From UBA4421 sp002470275 (lineage in GTDB: Bacteria; Pseudomonadota; Gammaproteobacteria; Pseudomonadales; Azotimanducaceae): a DNA stretch of 64,000 nucleotides. The stretch covers positions 36,058-100,057 of the forward strand of contig CAJXDR010000003.1 of the NCBI GenBank assembly GCA_913052345.1. The letters are read 5' to 3'. Each line of letters opens with the position of its first letter. Positions within the stretch are counted from its first letter, which is position 1. Below are positions 42,756 through 51,357 of this stretch, in pieces. The notes beneath the pieces are model-generated. The model saw nothing but the letters and a program-made list of their open reading frames with translations, did no database searches and had not been told where the DNA came from. The position numbers were made by a program, and so were the translations under genes.

Positions 42756-43586
42756 ATGGCGACCTATGCTATTGGCGATATCCAAGGCTGCTGGCAGGAG
42801 CTAAAAAAGCTCCTAAAGAAGGTTGATTTTGGGAAGAAAGACGAGCTATGGCTCTGCGGAGACCTGGTCAACCGGGGGCCTGAGTCATTGGCGGTGCTGC
42901 GTTTTTTGCGAGACCTTGATGGTCGCTGCAAGATCGCGTTGGGCAATCACGATCTACATTTTTTGGCCATACTCTTTGGCGGACATCAGCCCACGCCAAA
43001 AGATACCCTGGATGAGTTGTTAGCCGCGCCAGAGGTCGAGGAGCTTGGACACTGGCTGCGACAGCAACGGCTGCTGTATCGAGAGCGAGACCACATCTTG
43101 GTGCATGCCGGCGTGCCGCCAAAGTGGGGGGCAAAACAGGCAGAAGCATACGCGGACGAAGTCACCGCCGTCATGGGCGGCAAGAAGGCCAGAAGCAAGA
43201 AAGGCGCGCTGGGCTTCGCCGATTTTTTTCGCGATCTATATGGTAACGAGCCGCCGCTATGGGATCAGAGTCTCACGGGGATGACCCGGTTGCGAACCAT
43301 CGTCAACTACCTCACCCGCATGCGTATGATCGACAACCGCGGGGCACTGAACTTCACGTACAAAGGCGCCCTTGCCAACGCGCCACAAAATCTTTCGGCC
43401 TGGTTTGATAACCCCAGCGCAGCCGAGCGCCGACATAAGATTCTTTTCGGCCACTGGGCTTCCCTCAATGGTGAGACCGGTAACGGTCAATGCGTCGCCC
43501 TAGATACCGGCTGTGTTTGGGGACGCGAGCTGACGGCCTATTGCCTTGAAACAGGAGAGCGCTCTGTTCAGTCAGCCCTGGGCTGA
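42756..43586 (+). CDS. apaH: Diadenosine tetraphosphatase (symmetrical)
   Basis: 276 residues. ApaH splits Ap4A into two ADP and also removes Np4 caps from RNA. The metallophosphatase motifs are GDIQGCWQELKKLL, LCGDLVNRGPESLAVL, ALGNHDLHFLAI and VHAGVPPKWG, with the late FGHWASLNGETGN block and TGCVWGRELTAYCL. It closes the lptD-to-apaH run. Confidence 0.95.
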   Translation: MATYAIGDIQGCWQELKKLLKKVDFGKKDELWLCGDLVNRGPESLAVLRFLRDLDGRCKIALGNHDLHFLAILFGGHQPTPKDTLDELLAAPEVEELGHWLRQQRLLYRERDHILVHAGVPPKWGAKQAEAYADEVTAVMGGKKARSKKGALGFADFFRDLYGNEPPLWDQSLTGMTRLRTIVNYLTRMRMIDNRGALNFTYKGALANAPQNLSAWFDNPSAAERRHKILFGHWASLNGETGNGQCVALDTGCVWGRELTAYCLETGERSVQSALG

Positions 43587-43655
43587 GCCATTAAATGTCC
43601 CGATGCTCATGCGCTGGCCTTGCCCGCGCCCCCATCGGCTCCCTACACTGCCGGG

Positions 43656-44759
43656 ATGAATGAATACGAATGTTATCTGGTGGGCGGCTTTCTGAGAGAT
43701 GAACTGCTTGGCCGTTCGCCCGGAGATCGCGATTGGGTGGTTGTTGGAGCCACGGCGGAACAGCTTTTGGACGCAGGCTACCGGCAGGTTGGTCGAGATT
43801 TTCCGGTCTTTTTGCATCCTGAGTCGAAGGAAGAATATGCGCTCGCGCGCACAGAACGAAAAGAAGCGCCCGGGCATCGGGGGTTTCTTGTGGATGCCGA
43901 TCCCAGCGTCACGCTGGAGCAGGACCTCCAGCGTCGTGATCTGACGATAAACGCCATGGCGCGTAGCCTGCAGGGTGCTCTGATTGACCCTCTGGGTGGG
44001 CAGCAAGACCTTGAGGATCGCCTTTTGCGGCACGTTTCTGAAGCTTTCTCGGAGGATCCCTTGCGGGTACTGAGGGTGGCGCGTTTTGGCGCTCAGCTGA
44101 GCGGTTTTGCGGTTGCGCCAGAGACATTGGCTCTCATGCAGCAGATGGTAAAGGCCGGCCAGCTCCGAGAACTCTCCGCCGAGCGGGTCTGCCAGGAGTT
44201 CTTGCTTGCCCTGGCCAGCGATAGCCCCATTCGATTTTTTGAAATTCTTGAGGCCTGTCAGGGCCTGCAGGACTGGTTTCCAGAAATCATGGCACTGCCT
44301 ATGGAGAGGCTTGGTCAAGCTCTGCTTCAGGGCTCCCCACAGCGGCGATTTGCCAGGCTGCCGCTCACTGAAGCGGAGGTTGACGGACTCGCAGAGCGGC
44401 TAAGGCTGCCGCAACACTATCGCCAGGGCGCCGTGGACCGTTGTCGCCATGAGGCCGCGATGTCCGCTTGGCCGAACGTGTCAGCAGGGCATCTGTACGA
44501 GGTTTTTGCCGAGCTGAGGGTCTGGCACAAGTCCGACCGCCTGGTGGCGCTCCTGGGAGCGCTATTACCTGAGGGGGTCGCCGAGGAGGCAGCCAGAGTG
44601 CTTGCTGAGGGCATCAAGCGAACGAAAGCGGTTCAACCAGCGTCAGGCCCAGGCATGTCCGTTCCGACCGGCAAGGCCTACGGTGAGGCCCTCAAAGCGG
44701 CACGCATCTCGGAACTTGGGGCCTGGTTGAATCAGCTGGAGGATACTGATCGCCTATAG
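43656..44759 (+). CDS. cca: CCA-adding enzyme (tRNA nucleotidyltransferase)
   Basis: 367 residues from the ATG at 43656; the frame opens earlier at 43620. It adds or repairs the 3' CCA of tRNA. The head shows YLVGGFLRDELLGRSPGDRD with the catalytic DRD pair, EYALARTERKE, and RRDLTINAMARSLQG. The neck and body helices follow (DPLRVLRVARFGAQL). No C-terminal HD phosphatase domain like that of E. coli Cca is seen, so this is the shorter form. It converges on folB with a 6-bp overlap. Confidence 0.93.
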   Translation: MNEYECYLVGGFLRDELLGRSPGDRDWVVVGATAEQLLDAGYRQVGRDFPVFLHPESKEEYALARTERKEAPGHRGFLVDADPSVTLEQDLQRRDLTINAMARSLQGALIDPLGGQQDLEDRLLRHVSEAFSEDPLRVLRVARFGAQLSGFAVAPETLALMQQMVKAGQLRELSAERVCQEFLLALASDSPIRFFEILEACQGLQDWFPEIMALPMERLGQALLQGSPQRRFARLPLTEAEVDGLAERLRLPQHYRQGAVDRCRHEAAMSAWPNVSAGHLYEVFAELRVWHKSDRLVALLGALLPEGVAEEAARVLAEGIKRTKAVQPASGPGMSVPTGKAYGEALKAARISELGAWLNQLEDTDRL

Positions 44760-45137
44760 GTTGGGTCGACGGCGCGTGATTTCCACGCCAACAGCACCGG
44801 CAGCGGTGACGGCCTCGGGCTTCTCCACGCGAACCCTAACCGCTTCAGCCCGCGAATGTTCAAGCACCATGGCGGCTATATCTTCCACCAGAGATTCGAT
44901 CAAAAGGTACTTGCCCTGAACCACCAGCTCGATGGCCCGCTCCGCTATCTCCGCATAGTTCAACGTATCGTCGATGGACTGACTTCTGGCTGCAGGCCGA
45001 CAATCCGTATCAACGATGAGGTTGATGACCACGGGTTGCGGTGACGTTCTTTCTTCTGGATAAATGCCAAGAATGGCATCGCACCTCAGATCGGAGATGA
45101 GAACCCGATCGGGCTGATCTTCCGCCTGCCCGGTCAT
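44754..45137 (-). CDS. folB: Dihydroneopterin aldolase
   Basis: 127 residues from the ATG at 45137, which overlaps the tsaD stop in an ATGA junction. FolB cleaves dihydroneopterin in folate synthesis. RVLISDLRCDAILGIYPEER is the typical start; SIDDTLNYAEIAERAIELV and the catalytic Lys/Glu region LLIESLVEDIAAMVL follow, and VRVEKPEAVTAAGAVGVEI ends the fold. In many gammaproteobacteria plsY separates tsaD and folB; it is absent here. Confidence 0.93.
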   Translation of the reverse strand: MTGQAEDQPDRVLISDLRCDAILGIYPEERTSPQPVVINLIVDTDCRPAARSQSIDDTLNYAEIAERAIELVVQGKYLLIESLVEDIAAMVLEHSRAEAVRVRVEKPEAVTAAGAVGVEITRRRPNL

Positions 45138-46177
45138 ATGGGCTGCAACTCGGTCATGGGCCATCGGGGCCTCGGCTTGATGGACAGGTCCTCGCTCGCG
45201 CCCTGCTGTAGGCGCAGTGCCCCGGCGAAGGCGACCATGGCGCCGTTGTCCGTACAGAGTGCTGGGGGGGCATAAATGACCTCAGCGTCCAGCTGGCCTT
45301 GCAGTTGCGCCCTGAGATAGTCATTGGCGCTAACGCCGCCAGCGATCACTAGGCGCTTCACGCGCGTTTGCTCCAGTGCGCGCCGACATTTGATCACGAG
45401 GGTATCTACCGCGGCCATTTCGAACGCGCGGGCGATATCGGCAACATCTTGTTCAGTAAGCTCGCCTAGCTTTTCAACCGTGTTGAGGGTGAAGGTTTTC
45501 AGGCCACTGAAGCTAAAGTCCAGGCCCGGTCGGTCGGTCATGGGGCGTGGAAATCGAAAGCGTTTTGGGTCCCCGGCCAGGGCCTTGGCCGCAATTTGGG
45601 GCCCGCCGGGGTAGCCAAGGCCCAGCAGCTTGGCTGCTTTGTCGAAAGCCTCGCCCGCAGCATCGTCGAGCGACTCGCCCAGTATCGAGTAGCTGCCGAG
45701 GTCTCTGACCTCAACCAACTGCGTATGTCCGCCAGAAACCAGGAGCGCCACGAAGGGCAGCATGTCCTGAGCCTGAGCAGAGTTACGGGCAGTGTCGGGT
45801 TTGGCCCCGGGCTGGATCAGCGGTGCGAGCAGGTGCGCTTCCATATGGTGAATGCCCAGAGCGGGAATCCCCAGCCCCAAGGCCAGACTCTTGGCGAAGC
45901 TAGAACCTACCAGCAGAGCGCCCATGAGTCCCGGACCCGCCGTGTAGGCTATGCCGTCAAGGTCACCAAGACTGCAGCTGGCTTGAGCCAGTACATGCCG
46001 GGTAAGCGGGACGATTTTGCGCACATGATCACGGGAGGCCAGCTCCGGTACCACACCGCCGAATTGCGCGTGCAGATCGACCTGGCTATGAAGGGCTTCA
46101 GCCAATAGGCCTCGTTGCGTATCGAAGAGCGCTAGGCCAGTTTCGTCGCAAGATGTTTCGATACCGAGAATGAGCAT
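45134..46177 (-). CDS. tsaD: tRNA N6-adenosine threonylcarbamoyltransferase TsaD
   Basis: 347 residues from the ATG at 46177; the open frame continues upstream, but only this start gives MLILGIETSCDETGLALFD. TsaD transfers the threonylcarbamoyl group to A37 of tRNAs reading ANN codons. The Fe-binding His pair is in GIHHMEAHLLAPL, and PFVALLVSGGHTQLVEVRDL, ILGESLDDAAGEAFDK and IAGGVSANDYLRAQ are all standard. It is divergent from rpsU with 114 bp between the starts. Confidence 0.95.
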   Translation of the reverse strand: MLILGIETSCDETGLALFDTQRGLLAEALHSQVDLHAQFGGVVPELASRDHVRKIVPLTRHVLAQASCSLGDLDGIAYTAGPGLMGALLVGSSFAKSLALGLGIPALGIHHMEAHLLAPLIQPGAKPDTARNSAQAQDMLPFVALLVSGGHTQLVEVRDLGSYSILGESLDDAAGEAFDKAAKLLGLGYPGGPQIAAKALAGDPKRFRFPRPMTDRPGLDFSFSGLKTFTLNTVEKLGELTEQDVADIARAFEMAAVDTLVIKCRRALEQTRVKRLVIAGGVSANDYLRAQLQGQLDAEVIYAPPALCTDNGAMVAFAGALRLQQGASEDLSIKPRPRWPMTELQPI

Positions 46178-46291
46178 CGGCGAATAGTACAAAAAAGGCA
46201 GCGAGATTGCTGAGATGATGCGGGGGATATGGTTGAAGCTCAAATCTTCAGTGTGTAAACTTCGCCGCCTTAAACGGCCACAAGACAGAAT

Positions 46292-46507
46292 ATGCCTCAC
46301 GTTAGAGTCAAAGAGAACGAGCCCTTCGATATTGCGTTGCGACGCTTTAAGCGATCCTGCGAAAAGGCGGGAGTATTGTCGGAAGTTCGTCGTCGAGAGT
46401 TCTATGAAAAGCCCACGGCAGTCCGAAAGCGAAAGGCCGCTGCGGCAGTCAAGCGGCACATCAAAAAGCTCCAGCGAGAAACGCGCAAGTTCGAGCGTTC
46501 CTACTAG
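46292..46507 (+). CDS. rpsU: 30S ribosomal protein S21
   Basis: 71 residues, the same length as E. coli S21. It is needed for initiation by helping 16S-mRNA pairing. The sequence starts MPHVRVKENEPFDIALRRFK and has the basic tail KAAAAVKRHIKKLQRETRKF. It is the first gene of the macromolecular-synthesis operon rpsU-yqeY-dnaG-rpoD. The upstream 114 bp must hold the main promoter. Confidence 0.97.
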   Translation: MPHVRVKENEPFDIALRRFKRSCEKAGVLSEVRRREFYEKPTAVRKRKAAAAVKRHIKKLQRETRKFERSY

Positions 46508-46559
46508 AGAGGACTGAGGCAGATAGCCCAGGCCCGCATGTCGAGCGCGAGCGAACGTC

Positions 46560-47006
46560 ATGTCCCAACTAAAAGAAACACTCAACCAAGCGACCAAAGC
46601 CGCTATGAGGGCGCGCGACAAAGAGCGCGTTGCAACCCTGCGTATGGTCAATGCTGAATTGAAGCGCGTGGAGGTGGATGAGCGTCGTGAAGTAACCGAC
46701 GAAGACGCCTTCGCAATCCTCAACAAGATGCTCAAGCAGCGCCAGGACGCTGAGTCCCAGTTTCGCGATGCTGGGCGAGAGGACCTTGCAGCCGTGGAGG
46801 CTTATGAATCCAAGGTTATCGAGGAATTTTTGCCCACCAAGATGGAAGCCGAAGAACTCGAAGCCTTCATCAAAACGCTAATCGAAGAAAGCCAGGCGGC
46901 GGGCATGCAGGATATGGGAAAGGTGATGGGCCTTCTCAAGAGTCAGGGGCAGGGGCGCGTTGACATGGGTAAGGCGGGTGCCTTAGTCAAGAGTTTGCTG
47001 GCCTAA
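46560..47006 (+). CDS. GatB/YqeY domain-containing protein
   Basis: 148 residues. It resembles the C-terminal tRNA-binding tail of the GatB amidotransferase subunit: LKETLNQATKAAMRARDKER, RVATLRMVNAELKRVEVDER, VIEEFLPTKMEAEELEAFIK and DMGKVMGLLKSQGQGRVDMG. The function of the free YqeY protein is not established. It fills the usual place between rpsU and dnaG. Confidence 0.93.
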   Translation: MSQLKETLNQATKAAMRARDKERVATLRMVNAELKRVEVDERREVTDEDAFAILNKMLKQRQDAESQFRDAGREDLAAVEAYESKVIEEFLPTKMEAEELEAFIKTLIEESQAAGMQDMGKVMGLLKSQGQGRVDMGKAGALVKSLLA

Positions 47007-47110
47007 CGCGAGACCGCCCGACCTCTGTAAATTTCTGTAATCCTTGCCAGCGTCCTCGGCCCATGTGGTAGGCTCAAACCCAGTGTTGACAGAGGCAAAC
47101 GAGAGCCCGC

Positions 47111-48859
47111 GTGATACCTCAATCCTTCATCAATGATCTTCTAGATCGCGCAGATATCGTCAGCGTGATCGACGGACGAGTCGCGCTCAAAAAGACAGGC
47201 AAGAACTATGTGGGCCTCTGTCCCTTTCATGAGGAAAAAAGCCCCTCCTTTTCGGTCAGCCCTGATAAGCAGTTTTTTCATTGTTTTGGCTGCCAGGAGA
47301 GCGGAAGCGCTTTGACCTTTTTGATGAAGTTCGAGCGGCTTGAGTTTGTTGAGGCGGTTGAGATGTTGGCGAAGGACCTTGGGCTGGAGGTGCCGAGAGA
47401 ACGGCAAAGCAGGGCCCGAGAGAGCGTTGACCAGGGACTTTATCAGGCGCTAGAGCAAGCCGAGGGCTACTATCGACGGCAGCTAAGAAGTGCGCCGGTA
47501 GCGATTGAATACCTCAAGGGACGGGGTGTCACAGGCCCGGTCGCCCGCGACTTCGGCATAGGTTACGCGCCAGACGGGTGGCATAACCTTCGAGACGCGC
47601 TCGGTGCCGATGAAAACAAGCTGCTGCTGGCCGGGCTGACCACGAAGAACGACAAAGGCAATGTCTACGATCGCTTTCGTGATCGCGTCGTATTTCCGAT
47701 ACGGGATACTCGGGGGCGAGTCATTGGATTTGGAGGCCGCACGCTAAAGGATGGTGATGGCCCCAAGTACCTGAACTCCCCGGAGACCCCGTTGTTTCAA
47801 AAGGGACGCGAGCTGTATGGTCTCTACGAAGCACGAAAGGCGCTAAGAAGCATTGATCGGCTGATTGTGGTCGAGGGTTACATGGATGTGGTCGCCTTGG
47901 CTCAAAACGGTATTCCCAATGCGGTTGCTACCCTGGGCACCGCTACCGGCACCGCTCATTACGAGAAGCTGTACCGCTACAGCGATGAGGTAATCTGTTG
48001 TTTCGACGGTGATAAGGCGGGACGCGCTGCTGCATGGCGAGCGCTGGAAAGTGCGCTGCCAGTTCTTAACGAACGCCGCTCCCTCAAATTTGTCTTTCTG
48101 CCCAACGGAGAGGACCCCGATTCCATGATTCGCACCCACGGCCAGACGGTGTTCCAAGAACACGTTAATCAGGCCACGCCGGGACTGGAGTTCCTACTGG
48201 GCCGACTCAAAGAAAATTTGGATTTGCACAGCCTGGATGGACGCGCGAAGTTTATGGGCTTGGCTGCTCCCTACATCGAAAAACTGCCCCAGGGGTTACT
48301 GCGCGACATGGTTCAGGCGAGAGTTCGTGAACTGGGCGGCCTTGAGCCTGTCCAGCCGAGTGCCGTTTCAGCGTCCACGCGGGAGGCTAGGGTGAGTCCG
48401 GCGAGTCAGCCATCGGCCACGACGAATCGGCGCGGTATCGAGCGTTTACAGCGGCGCATGCTCATCATTTTGCTCAAGGAAACTCAGCTTTGGTCTTTGC
48501 TCGAGGATGGTCTCAGGGCGAAGCTAGCCGAGCACGCAACCCATCTTGGACTACTCGGTACGCTGGTGGACTTCCTGGAGCAGAATCCCAACGCAGAAAT
48601 TGACAAAATTTTGGTCGGATGGCCGGATGAGGCAACCCAGGGAGAGCTGGTTAACCTGGTAAATCAGCCCTTGGAGCCTGGCCTGCCACGGGAGCGGGAG
48701 TTGGTCGATGGTTTGGGGAACCTCTGCCGACTCATGGATGATGAGCTTCGACGCCAGAGACAGCTTCAAGCTCGGGAAATCGGTGCCGAAGCGGAGCTGC
48801 TCAGTCATCTGCGCAGCGCTGAGGGCGGGGGTCATCGGGAGCGCACAGCGGGGGATTAA
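47111..48859 (+). CDS. dnaG: DNA primase
   Basis: 582 residues from a GTG. DnaG makes RNA primers at the fork. The N-terminal CHC2 zinc site is seen in LCPFHEEKSPSF and FHCFGCQESG; the TOPRIM catalytic core is at VVEGYMDVVALAQNGI and CCFDGDKAGRAAAWRALE; the C-terminal DnaB-interacting helicase domain begins around residue 440. Length and order match E. coli (581). It is the third gene of the operon; 250 bp precede rpoD. Confidence 0.97.
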   Translation: MIPQSFINDLLDRADIVSVIDGRVALKKTGKNYVGLCPFHEEKSPSFSVSPDKQFFHCFGCQESGSALTFLMKFERLEFVEAVEMLAKDLGLEVPRERQSRARESVDQGLYQALEQAEGYYRRQLRSAPVAIEYLKGRGVTGPVARDFGIGYAPDGWHNLRDALGADENKLLLAGLTTKNDKGNVYDRFRDRVVFPIRDTRGRVIGFGGRTLKDGDGPKYLNSPETPLFQKGRELYGLYEARKALRSIDRLIVVEGYMDVVALAQNGIPNAVATLGTATGTAHYEKLYRYSDEVICCFDGDKAGRAAAWRALESALPVLNERRSLKFVFLPNGEDPDSMIRTHGQTVFQEHVNQATPGLEFLLGRLKENLDLHSLDGRAKFMGLAAPYIEKLPQGLLRDMVQARVRELGGLEPVQPSAVSASTREARVSPASQPSATTNRRGIERLQRRMLIILLKETQLWSLLEDGLRAKLAEHATHLGLLGTLVDFLEQNPNAEIDKILVGWPDEATQGELVNLVNQPLEPGLPRERELVDGLGNLCRLMDDELRRQRQLQAREIGAEAELLSHLRSAEGGGHRERTAGD

Positions 48860-49109
48860 GGCGTGCAGGGTCTCCGGTCTTAAATCTGGTATCCATCAAC
48901 AGGTATTGATATTATTACGGGTCACCTCGACTAACAGGCCCGATTCGGCCAGCAGGTGGGCGTCGCCAGGAGGATAAATGATGACCCTGGCCTTTGAAGC
49001 CTGCCGCACGCCGTTCAATCAGTCCGAAGTAGGGTCCCTTGCTTCCGGTACATGCACTCGGAGACAAGGACACGACGCCACGCGCGCCATGCATTCGAAT
49101 TGAGACACT

Positions 49110-50984
49110 ATGAACAAACAAATCACCACGGAACAGCAGCAGTCCAGGCTTAAAGAACTGATCGCCAAAGGTAAGGAACAGGGGTTTCTGACCTATGGTG
49201 AGGTGAACGATCACCTACCGGATGATATTTCGGATCCCGAGCAAATCGAGGACATCATTCGGATGATCAACGACATGGGCATCACGGTTTATGAAACCGC
49301 GCCCGATGCCGATGACCTGCTGTCTACTGAAGAAAACACGGCAGATGAGCTGGCGGCCGAAGAGGCTGCAGCCGCATTGGCAGCAGTAGAGACCGAGGCC
49401 GGTAGAACCACCGATCCTGTGCGCATGTATATGCGGGAAATGGGCACGGTGGAGTTGCTCACTCGGGAGGGCGAAATCGCCATCGCCAAGCGCATCGAAG
49501 AAGGCATTCGTGACATGCTGAACGCGCTGGCCTACTTCCCCGGGACGGTTGAGTACCTGTTGGAAACCTATGCCGAGGTCACCAAGGAAGACAAGTTAGC
49601 AGATCTCCTGGTGGGCTATCTGGACCCGACGGACAATGTACCAGCGGCAACGCAAGTCGGTGCGGAACCGACACCCCCGCCCAAGACGGAGGATGGGACG
49701 GAAGCCGAGGGTGAGGACGAAGAGGAAGAAGAGGAAAATAAAGGACCCGATCCAATCGAGGCAAAGCGTCGGTTCTCCCTGCTGAAGCGGCATTACAACA
49801 AGTATCAAAAGGTAGTCGGCGAGAAAGGCGAGGCCAGCAAAGAAGCCCAGGCTCAGATGGAAAAGATGGCCGAAGCCTATTGCTGCTTCAAGCTGGTGCC
49901 CAAACATTTCGATCACATGGTATCCATGGCTCGCAACGCTCAAGATATCGTTCGTCGTCAGGAACGTCTTATTACTAATTCAGTGGTGCGCCACGCTCGT
50001 GTTCCGAGAGATATCTTCCGCAAGGAGTACATAGGAAACGAAGTCAGCGTGAGCTGGATGAATAAAATATCCAAGGTTAAAAAGGAATACGCCTCAGGCT
50101 TGGACAATGTGCGTGGCGAAGTGCTGCGCTCCCAGAAAAAGCTCAAGGCCCTTTCCAAGATTACGGAGCGCAGCGTCTCTGAGATCAAGGATATTAATCG
50201 CAAAATTTCTTTGGGCGAGGCTAAGGCTCGGCGAGCAAAGAAGGATATGGTGGAGGCGAACCTGCGCTTGGTGATCTCCATTGCCAAGAAATACACCAAC
50301 CGAGGCCTGCAGTTCCTGGACCTGATTCAGGAAGGCAACATCGGCTTAATGAAAGCCGTCGATAAGTTCGAGTATCGTCGCGGCTATAAGTTCTCCACCT
50401 ATGCAACCTGGTGGATCCGCCAAGCAATAACGCGCTCTATCGCCGATCAGGCACGCACGATCCGAATACCCGTGCACATGATCGAAACGATCAATAAGCT
50501 CAACCGGGTCTCTCGCCAAATGCTTCAGGAAATGGGGCGAGAGCCTACGCCGGAAGAACTTGGCGAAAGGATGGAGATGCCGGAAGAAAAGGTTCGCCGC
50601 GTACTTAAAATCGCGAAGGAGCCAATCTCCATGGAGACACCCATTGGTGACGACGAGGACTCCCACCTGGGTGACTTTATCGAGGACAGCACCATTGGTT
50701 CGCCCATAGAGCTGGCGACGGGCGAAGGCCTGCGCGAGGCCACAAAGGATGTTCTCGGGGGACTTACCGCCCGCGAAGCTAAAGTATTGCGGATGCGTTT
50801 TGGTATCGATATGAATACCGACCATACGCTAGAGGAGGTCGGCAAGCAGTTTGATGTAACGCGAGAGCGAATACGTCAGATAGAGGCTAAGGCGCTTCGC
50901 AAGCTGCGACATCCCAGTCGCTCAGAACACTTGCGTAGCTTCTTGGACGACAATTTGGAAGGCGGGAACGGCAGAAACGTTTAA
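49110..50984 (+). CDS. rpoD: RNA polymerase primary sigma factor RpoD (sigma-70)
   Basis: 624 residues. Region 1.1 occupies the first 80 residues, then region 1.2 (DPVRMYMREMGTVELLTREG), a non-conserved insert with an acidic run (about residues 195-215), region 2 (ANLRLVISIAKKYTNRGLQF with LIQEGNIGLMKAVDKFEYRR), the -10 recognising FSTYATWWIRQAITRSIADQ, region 3 and the -35 helix DHTLEEVGKQFDVTRERIRQ. This is the housekeeping sigma. The tRNA-Ile2 gene starts 30 bp after its stop. Confidence 0.97.
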   Translation: MNKQITTEQQQSRLKELIAKGKEQGFLTYGEVNDHLPDDISDPEQIEDIIRMINDMGITVYETAPDADDLLSTEENTADELAAEEAAAALAAVETEAGRTTDPVRMYMREMGTVELLTREGEIAIAKRIEEGIRDMLNALAYFPGTVEYLLETYAEVTKEDKLADLLVGYLDPTDNVPAATQVGAEPTPPPKTEDGTEAEGEDEEEEEENKGPDPIEAKRRFSLLKRHYNKYQKVVGEKGEASKEAQAQMEKMAEAYCCFKLVPKHFDHMVSMARNAQDIVRRQERLITNSVVRHARVPRDIFRKEYIGNEVSVSWMNKISKVKKEYASGLDNVRGEVLRSQKKLKALSKITERSVSEIKDINRKISLGEAKARRAKKDMVEANLRLVISIAKKYTNRGLQFLDLIQEGNIGLMKAVDKFEYRRGYKFSTYATWWIRQAITRSIADQARTIRIPVHMIETINKLNRVSRQMLQEMGREPTPEELGERMEMPEEKVRRVLKIAKEPISMETPIGDDEDSHLGDFIEDSTIGSPIELATGEGLREATKDVLGGLTAREAKVLRMRFGIDMNTDHTLEEVGKQFDVTRERIRQIEAKALRKLRHPSRSEHLRSFLDDNLEGGNGRNV

Positions 50985-51013
50985 GGACGTTAGCCCTTCC
51001 GAAATAGGAAATT

Positions 51014-51357
51014 GGGCCTATAGCTCAGTTGGTTAGAGCAGTGGACTCATCAAAATGGTGCGCCTGATTCCGAAAGGGTCAGGATGAACGGGATGAATTC
51101 AGGGGAACCGTCATCGCGGCTTCAGTGGCGATCGGCAATCCTGAGCCAAGTCGGCAGTACACTGCCGGAAGGTGCAGAGACTACCTGAGAGCTGGCAGCT
51201 TACGAGATGCCGAGGGCTCTTAATAACAGGCTAGAGCGTCCCGCTCCCTAACGAGGAAGCGATTCCGTCGAGGGAGGTGAGATAGTCCGCACGCAGCCGA
51301 AAGACTGCGATCATGCGAATCCATTGGTCCCAGGTTCGAGTCCTGGTGGGCCCACCA
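51014..51357 (+). tRNA. tRNA-Ile(CAU), split by a group I intron
   Basis: Exon 1 is 51014-51050 (37 nt, ending in the CAT anticodon) and exon 2 is 51318-51357 (40 nt, including an encoded CCA). Joined, they give a 77-nt cloverleaf: acceptor GGGCCTA with TGGGCCC, D-arm with GGTTAGAGC, anticodon stem GTGGA/TCCAT around the loop CTCATAA, T-arm CCAGG-TTCGAGT-CCTGG. The CAT anticodon in a tRNA of this sequence type, downstream of rpoD, is that of tRNA-Ile2, in which C34 is changed to lysidine by TilS to read AUA. The gene may sometimes be labelled tRNA-Met. The intron must be removed before the anticodon loop can be used. Confidence 0.93.
51051..51317 (+). ncRNA. Group I self-splicing intron in tRNA-Ile(CAU)
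   Basis: 267 nt, without an ORF. Conserved core segments are present in order: P (TGAATTCAGGGGAACC, 51094-51109), Q (GGCAATCCTGAGCC, 51134-51147), R (GGTGCAGAGACTACC, 51171-51185) and S (AGATAGTCC, 51280-51288). Pairings seen by eye: P1 with a U.G at the 5' splice site; P2 capped by GAAA (51063-51083); P3 CGGGA (51089) with TCCCG (51239); P4 TTCAGG with CCTGAG; P5 ATCGC with GCGAT; P6a CGGCAGT with ACTGCCG; P7 GACTA with TAGTC; P8 CTCCCT with AGGGAG; P9 CGCAG with CTGCG. The intron ends in the required G (51317). An extra hairpin at 51188-51220 sits between P7 and P3'. Confidence 0.92.

Noticed and set aside
45134..46735. Long 533-codon version of TsaD
   Set aside because: The first 186 codons are antisense to rpsU and part of yqeY; the start at 46177 gives the exact family N-terminus.
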